Assembly (NCBI RefSeq): GCF_900114915.1
Contig: NZ_FOUS01000002.1
Location: forward strand, 124,001-188,000
Direction of reading: 5' to 3'
Length of the DNA stretch: 64,000 nucleotides
Origin: Bradyrhizobium sp. Rc3b
GTDB taxonomy: Bacteria; Pseudomonadota; Alphaproteobacteria; Rhizobiales; Xanthobacteraceae
Under the pieces are notes generated by a model that ran no database searches, was not told the origin of the DNA, and saw nothing but the letters and a program-made list of their open reading frames with translations. Below are positions 60,375 to 64,000 of the stretch, piece by piece; the first letter of the stretch is position 1, and every line of letters starts with the position of its first letter. The translations under genes were made by a program, and so were the position numbers.

Positions 60375-60665
60375 ATGACTGAGAAGTCGAAAGTTGTGCT
60401 TTCGCTTGGTGCTGCGCTCGCGTCGCTCACCGGAGTGTCGGTTCAGGGCGCCGAGGCCAAGGTAGTAGTCGCCAACGATACAACGGCGGTATCGGCCGAA
60501 AACACTGTTACCAACCTTCAGGCAAACGCCCATTATCAGGTGGGTGAAGACCTTCTTGGGTTCGTCATGACGAAGCAGGCCGACGGCACCATCGTCGCCC
60601 AGCATGCTTCCCACGCGTCGCATGCTTCACATGCCTCTCATGCGTCCCATGCCTCCAGCCGCTAA
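60375..60665 (+). CDS. hxsA: HxsA, His-Xaa-Ser repeat precursor
   Basis: 96-residue secreted precursor. A Sec-type signal (VVLSLGAALASLTGVSVQGAEA, residues ~7-28) is followed by about 45 residues of ordinary sequence (VVVANDTTAVSAENTVTNLQANAHYQVGEDLLGFVMTKQADG). Six consecutive HAS triplets come last, before the final SR (residues ~77-96). This is the hallmark of HxsA, proposed substrate of the radical-SAM pair encoded downstream. The start ATG 60375 follows a G-rich stretch. The hxsD gene begins inside its repeat region. The nature of the modification is unknown to me; crosslinking or oxidation of the His/Ser repeats, or metal binding by His, are possibilities. Confidence 0.85.
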   Translation: MTEKSKVVLSLGAALASLTGVSVQGAEAKVVVANDTTAVSAENTVTNLQANAHYQVGEDLLGFVMTKQADGTIVAQHASHASHASHASHASHASSR

Positions 60666-60999
60666 GCTTCTTGCGGCGTCTCAGGTCGAGGTAGCTGTCG
60701 ATTTTGATTCAAGCATCCAAAGCCTCGGTGCTTTGGATGCGGCAGCGTATCGTCTGATCGGAACGGCGACCTGCCAGGTTGACCGGACGGGCAACCGCTA
60801 TCTTTGCCGCTTGGTTTCTTCTGCCAATCCGCAAAAGGGAGCCGTGCTCAGTTCGGACGAGCTGAAGGAGCGGTTTCTGAATCTTGTCGCCGACGAAAAC
60901 TTGCGGGCTCGCGTCGCCGAAAGAACAGAGGGTGTTCGGAACGTCATTCTTGCACTGGCCTTCGGGGCCCTGGCCGCCGACCAAAATGATGCCGGATAA
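60649..60999 (+). CDS. hxsD: HxsD, His-Xaa-Ser system accessory protein
   Basis: About 116 residues, HxsD family. The conserved core is VEVAVDFDSSIQSLGALDAAAYRLIGTATCQVDRTGNRYLCRLV, followed by ELKERFLNLVADENLRARVAERTEGVRNVILALAFGAL. No signal peptide, so probably cytosolic and acting with the maturases, perhaps as a leader-binding or scaffold protein (a RiPP-recognition role is my inference). The start is uncertain: ATG 60649 or ATG 60640 inside the last HAS codons of hxsA, in another frame. The overlap suggests coupled translation. It ends 17 bases before hxsB. Confidence 0.8.
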   Translation: MPPAAKLLAASQVEVAVDFDSSIQSLGALDAAAYRLIGTATCQVDRTGNRYLCRLVSSANPQKGAVLSSDELKERFLNLVADENLRARVAERTEGVRNVILALAFGALAADQNDAG

Positions 61000-61016
61000 A
61001 GTCGTCCCGGAGAACC

Positions 61017-62465
61017 ATGGCGCGGTTTTTACCTACTGAGTGCTTCAGCGCAGCGACCAACGACCTCTCGTTGTTGCCGTTCAATTTTGAGCGCACCGGC
61101 CTGAACCAGTATCTCGTGGCCAACATGGTCGGCGATTTCATCCGCCTGACCGAAGATGAACTAAACAGGCTGGTCGACCTTCGGCTCCGGCCCGGCGACG
61201 GCCTCTACGAAAAGGCCTATGCGGCTCATCTGGTCACCGGCACGAACCAGAAGGCCCAACGCCAGCTCTTGGCGGCTCGGCTGAGAAGCCGCATGTCCTT
61301 CCTGCAGCAGGTGACTCCGCTGCATATTTTTGTCGTGACGTTACGTTGCGAGCATTCTTGCCCCTACTGCCAGGTTTCGCGCCAAAGCACCGATCGCTCG
61401 CGCTTCGACATGAGCGAAGAAACGGCGATGCGCGCCCTGGACATCGCTTTCGCCAGCCCCTCGGCTCGCATCAAGATCGAGTTTCAAGGTGGGGAGCCGC
61501 TTCTCAATTTTCCGTTGATCCAGACGATCGTTGCCGCTGCGAAGGCACGGTCCGGCAAGAAGCTCGACTTCGTCATCGCATCGAACCTGGCCTTGCTTGA
61601 CGATGCCGTTCTCGACTTTTGCAAGGCGAACGACGTGTTGCTGTCGACATCCCTCGACGGTCCCGCCGACCTGCACAACAAGAACCGCCCCCGGCCCGGG
61701 GGAAACAGTCACGAACTAGCCGTTGCCGGAATCCGGCGAGCCAGGGAGATTTTAGGTCCCGACAGGGTCGGGGCCTTGATGACCACTACGGAGGCGAGCC
61801 TCGACCGCGTCGATGAGATCATCGACGAATATCTCCAATTGGGGCTGGATGGCGTCTTCCTGCGCCCGCTTTCTCCGTTCGGATTTGCGATCAAGACGAA
61901 GCAGTTCGCCAAGTACGACGCGCCGAAGTGGCTTGCGTTCTACGAGCGAGGATTGCGCCGGGTTCTGGCCATCAACAGACAGGGCACCCCGTTCCGGGAG
62001 TTCTACGCGGCGCTGCTTCTCACACGGATGCTGTCGGACCGACCGATCGGCTACGTTGATTTGCGCAGCCCCGCCGGCGCCGGCCTTGGCGCGCTGGTCT
62101 ACAACTATGACGGCAATGTTTTCGCGTCGGATGAAGGCAGGATGCTGGCCGAGACCGGTGACGCCGCTTTCCGGCTCGGTCACGTCGAACATGACAGCTA
62201 CAATTCGCTCATCCTGTCGGACAAGCTGATCGGCGCGATTTCCTCGTCGCTGACGCAGTGCGCGCCCGAATGCTCGACCTGTGTGTATGAGAGCCACTGC
62301 GGTGCAGACCCAGTCTATCATCACGCGACGCAGGGTGAAGCCTTGGGAATCAAGCCTCTTTCGGCATTTTGCGCTCGCCAAAAAGGCATCATGGGCCTGC
62401 TGCTGGACATTCTGGAGAACTCTCCGGAAGATGCTGCCATCTTGCGACGATGGGCCGCCGCATGA
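61017..62465 (+). CDS. hxsB: HxsB, radical-SAM maturase of the His-Xaa-Ser system
   Basis: 482-residue radical-SAM enzyme. The cluster-binding motif C-x3-C-x2-C is RCEHSCPYC (Cys111, Cys115, Cys118), followed by the SAM-binding IKIEFQGGEPLLNF. The C-terminal SPASM-like auxiliary-cluster region has Cys415, Cys419, Cys422 and Cys428 in QCAPECSTCVYESHCGADPVYHH. The N-terminal 100 residues (LSLLPFNFERTGLNQYLVANMVGDFIRLTEDELNRLVDL) are specific to HxsB. It should use SAM radical chemistry to modify the HAS-repeat precursor before export. The start ATG 61017 has GGAGA upstream. It overlaps hxsC as ATGA. Confidence 0.9.
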   Translation: MARFLPTECFSAATNDLSLLPFNFERTGLNQYLVANMVGDFIRLTEDELNRLVDLRLRPGDGLYEKAYAAHLVTGTNQKAQRQLLAARLRSRMSFLQQVTPLHIFVVTLRCEHSCPYCQVSRQSTDRSRFDMSEETAMRALDIAFASPSARIKIEFQGGEPLLNFPLIQTIVAAAKARSGKKLDFVIASNLALLDDAVLDFCKANDVLLSTSLDGPADLHNKNRPRPGGNSHELAVAGIRRAREILGPDRVGALMTTTEASLDRVDEIIDEYLQLGLDGVFLRPLSPFGFAIKTKQFAKYDAPKWLAFYERGLRRVLAINRQGTPFREFYAALLLTRMLSDRPIGYVDLRSPAGAGLGALVYNYDGNVFASDEGRMLAETGDAAFRLGHVEHDSYNSLILSDKLIGAISSSLTQCAPECSTCVYESHCGADPVYHHATQGEALGIKPLSAFCARQKGIMGLLLDILENSPEDAAILRRWAAA

Positions 62466-63655
62466 CCCTTCCTCTCTATGGCACAGCCTCGCAAAGCGCT
62501 GGATTTTCCTCGGACAAGGCTCGATCGGTCCTCAGGCTCCGGTCAGTTGACAGTGCTGCCGAGCGTCACGTGGCTGATTTCGCGCTCGCCGGAACGCCAG
62601 ACGACGTCAGGCGCGCGATAGTAGCCGATTGGCCGTCCATCCTTGTCGTCTCCGACGGCTCAATCGATGTACCCGGTACGTTCACAGGACGGCTCGTCGT
62701 CGTTCCCTCGAAATATGACTATCTCGCGGACGGCGATGTCATCGGCTTCGATCATGCATCGAGGAAATTCCGCACGCTGTATCGCCGGAATTCGGCGCAC
62801 AACTCGTTTCTGGTCACGGAACGGTGCAACAATTACTGCCTGATGTGCTCGCAACCACCGAAAGATGTGGATGACCGGTGGATACTCAGCGAAATCAAGG
62901 AAAGCCTGCCTCTCATTGATCGGGCGACCCGTGCGCTGACGTTCACTGGCGGAGAGACCTTGTCGGATTGGAAAGATTTTACCGGCGTCCTCAAGGAGTG
63001 CCGCGACCGGCTGCCGGCGACTGCCATCCAGGTGCTCACCAACGGCCGCGCGTTCTCCGACTCGCGGATTGTCGACGCTTGGAAGGATATCGGCCACCCG
63101 AACCTGATGGCTGCCATTCCGGTCTATGCCTCCGTCGATCATGTCCATGATCACGTCGTGCAGACCAAGGGCGCGTTCGACGAGACGATCCTGGGCATCC
63201 TGAAGCTCAAGGACCGGGGACAACGGGTCGAAATCCGCGTCGTCCTGCATGCATTGACCGCGCCGATCGTCGAGGACACGGGTCGGTGGATTGCCCGAAA
63301 TCTGCCGTTCGTCGATCACGTCGCATTGATGGGGCTCGAAAACACGGGCTTTGCCGTTGCAAACGATGCCATGCTCTGGATGGATCCGGTGGACTATGGC
63401 GACGGACTCGCGAGGGCCGTCGATCACTTGAGCGCCGCTGGCGTCAACGTGTCGGTGTACAACCTTCCCAAATGTGTTCTTCCAAAGTCTGTTTGGCCGC
63501 ACGCGCTCCAGTCGATCTCGGACTGGAAAAACGGCTTCGTGGAAGAATGCGATCGCTGCGAAGCAAAGACCACCTGCAGCGGCTTTTTTACGACCGGTCG
63601 TCCGCGGTTCAGTCGCGGCGTACGCGCGATCACTTCCGAACAAGAATTGAGCTAG
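62462..63655 (+). CDS. hxsC: HxsC, second radical-SAM maturase of the His-Xaa-Ser system
   Basis: 397-residue radical-SAM protein. The C-x3-C-x2-C motif is ERCNNYCLMC (Cys122, Cys126, Cys129), followed by the SAM-contact segment ALTFTGGETLSDW. A further Cys cluster near the C-terminus (Cys338 in NLPKCVLP, then Cys363, Cys366 and Cys372 in CDRCEAKTTC) may hold a second iron-sulfur cluster. The first roughly 100 residues (RLRSVDSAAERHVADFALAG, then YDYLADGDVIGFDHASRKFRTLYR) form an HxsC-specific N-terminal domain. ATG 62462 overlaps hxsB by 4 bases, so the two maturases are made together. Two radical-SAM enzymes for one short precursor is the distinguishing mark of this system. Confidence 0.9.
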   Translation: MTLPLYGTASQSAGFSSDKARSVLRLRSVDSAAERHVADFALAGTPDDVRRAIVADWPSILVVSDGSIDVPGTFTGRLVVVPSKYDYLADGDVIGFDHASRKFRTLYRRNSAHNSFLVTERCNNYCLMCSQPPKDVDDRWILSEIKESLPLIDRATRALTFTGGETLSDWKDFTGVLKECRDRLPATAIQVLTNGRAFSDSRIVDAWKDIGHPNLMAAIPVYASVDHVHDHVVQTKGAFDETILGILKLKDRGQRVEIRVVLHALTAPIVEDTGRWIARNLPFVDHVALMGLENTGFAVANDAMLWMDPVDYGDGLARAVDHLSAAGVNVSVYNLPKCVLPKSVWPHALQSISDWKNGFVEECDRCEAKTTCSGFFTTGRPRFSRGVRAITSEQELS

Positions 63656-63693
63656 TTGGCGGATTAACAGGCCACGGAGCCAGGAGAACGAAC

Positions 63694-64000
63694 ATGAAGA
63701 TCGGTAGTAGTCTCCTAATCGCAGCGGTTGTATGCGGCATGTCCACAGCTCCGGCCTTCGCAAAGACTGCGAAGGAATGCACAGCGGAGTGGCGCGCCGA
63801 CAAGGCCGTGATGCAAGCCCGGGGCGTAACCGAAAAAGCGTATGTGGAACAATGCAGGGGCGGAGCGGAGCCAACCGCCGCCGCGCCAGCGGCGAAGCCG
63901 GCCGACACGACGCCGCCGCCAGCGCCCAGGCAATCGACGGCCACCGGATCGAAAACCGCAAAAGAGTGCACCGCCGAGTGGCGCGCCGACAAGGCCGGGA
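63694..64000 (+). CDS. Secreted PsiF-like Cys-repeat protein, partial
   Basis: Cut by the window end; 102 residues visible. Signal peptide (SLLIAAVVCGMSTAPAFA), then a repeat beginning KTAKECTAEWRADKAVMQAR with a second Cys (YVEQCRGG), a Pro/Ala-rich linker, and a second copy of KTAKECTAEWRADKA at 63954-63998. The paired-Cys unit resembles PsiF-type periplasmic repeats. Start ATG 63694, GGAGA upstream. It follows hxsC by about 40 bases on the same strand, so it may be an additional component of the hxs operon or an unrelated periplasmic protein; this link is inference. Confidence 0.7.
   Translation, partial: MKIGSSLLIAAVVCGMSTAPAFAKTAKECTAEWRADKAVMQARGVTEKAYVEQCRGGAEPTAAAPAAKPADTTPPPAPRQSTATGSKTAKECTAEWRADKAG

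Noticed and set aside
60600..60665. Short tandem repeats in hxsA considered as a CRISPR or minisatellite
   Set aside because: The period is 9 bases, encodes HAS in frame at the C-terminus of a secreted protein and has no spacers; it is explained by HxsA.

Overview
The window reads as accessory DNA from an alphaproteobacterium of the order Hyphomicrobiales, most plausibly Bradyrhizobium or a close relative. The reasons are high G+C, a Ti/Mesorhizobium-type trb conjugation operon with TraG, a LuxR/LuxI pair, and regulators like those of rhizobial integrative and conjugative elements (ICEs). No rRNA, tRNA, CRISPR array, integrase or attachment site was recognised, so the ends of any element lie outside the window. 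All family calls come from reading the sequences by eye; no database search was run.

Bases 1-32,300 are a patchwork of small catabolic and transport cassettes. They include a LysE exporter, a ruined Dpp/Opp ATPase pair, an SMP-30 lactonase/EthD/MHS-transporter operon, SnoaL-like proteins, and a GMC oxidoreductase divergent from an unusual HTH/solute-binding-protein fusion regulator. Also present are two related TetR genes, an esterase, a gamma-glutamyltransferase, an outer-membrane protein, an acyl-CoA ligase, a MOSC/ferredoxin-reductase fusion, a second MFS carrier, an amidohydrolase, LysR, GST, a TetX-like monooxygenase, a PLP-dependent dehydratase and an SDR. Several genes are broken by single in-frame stops, a frameshift or truncation, which suggests a region under weak selection or rearranged by transfer.

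Bases 32,300-59,100 form the conjugation and control module of an ICE-like element. LuxR and LuxI (with a clear lux box upstream of luxI) are followed by an isochorismatase-like protein lacking its catalytic triad, ArdC, a ParB-like gene with an ochre stop, and DUF736 with a decayed inverted second copy. Next come a DUF6499-DUF2285 protein resembling FseA, an excisionase-like HTH (RdfS-like), the TraF peptidase, a DNA methyltransferase and an RlxS-type relaxase. A nucleotidyltransferase with its own operators, TraG, a CopG-type protein and trbB-C-D-E-J-L-F-G-I follow. The likely logic is that acyl-homoserine lactone sensing feeds the FseA-like activator, which turns on the excisionase, TraF and relaxase, while traG/trb build the mating channel.

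Bases 59,100-64,000 carry a small XRE regulator with operator repeats and then the most interesting cargo: a complete His-Xaa-Ser (hxs) system. It has a secreted precursor ending in six HAS repeats (HxsA), HxsD, and two radical-SAM proteins (HxsB, HxsC), followed by a secreted Cys-repeat protein cut by the window edge. As far as I know the product of hxs systems is not established, so this is the best candidate for undescribed biology here.
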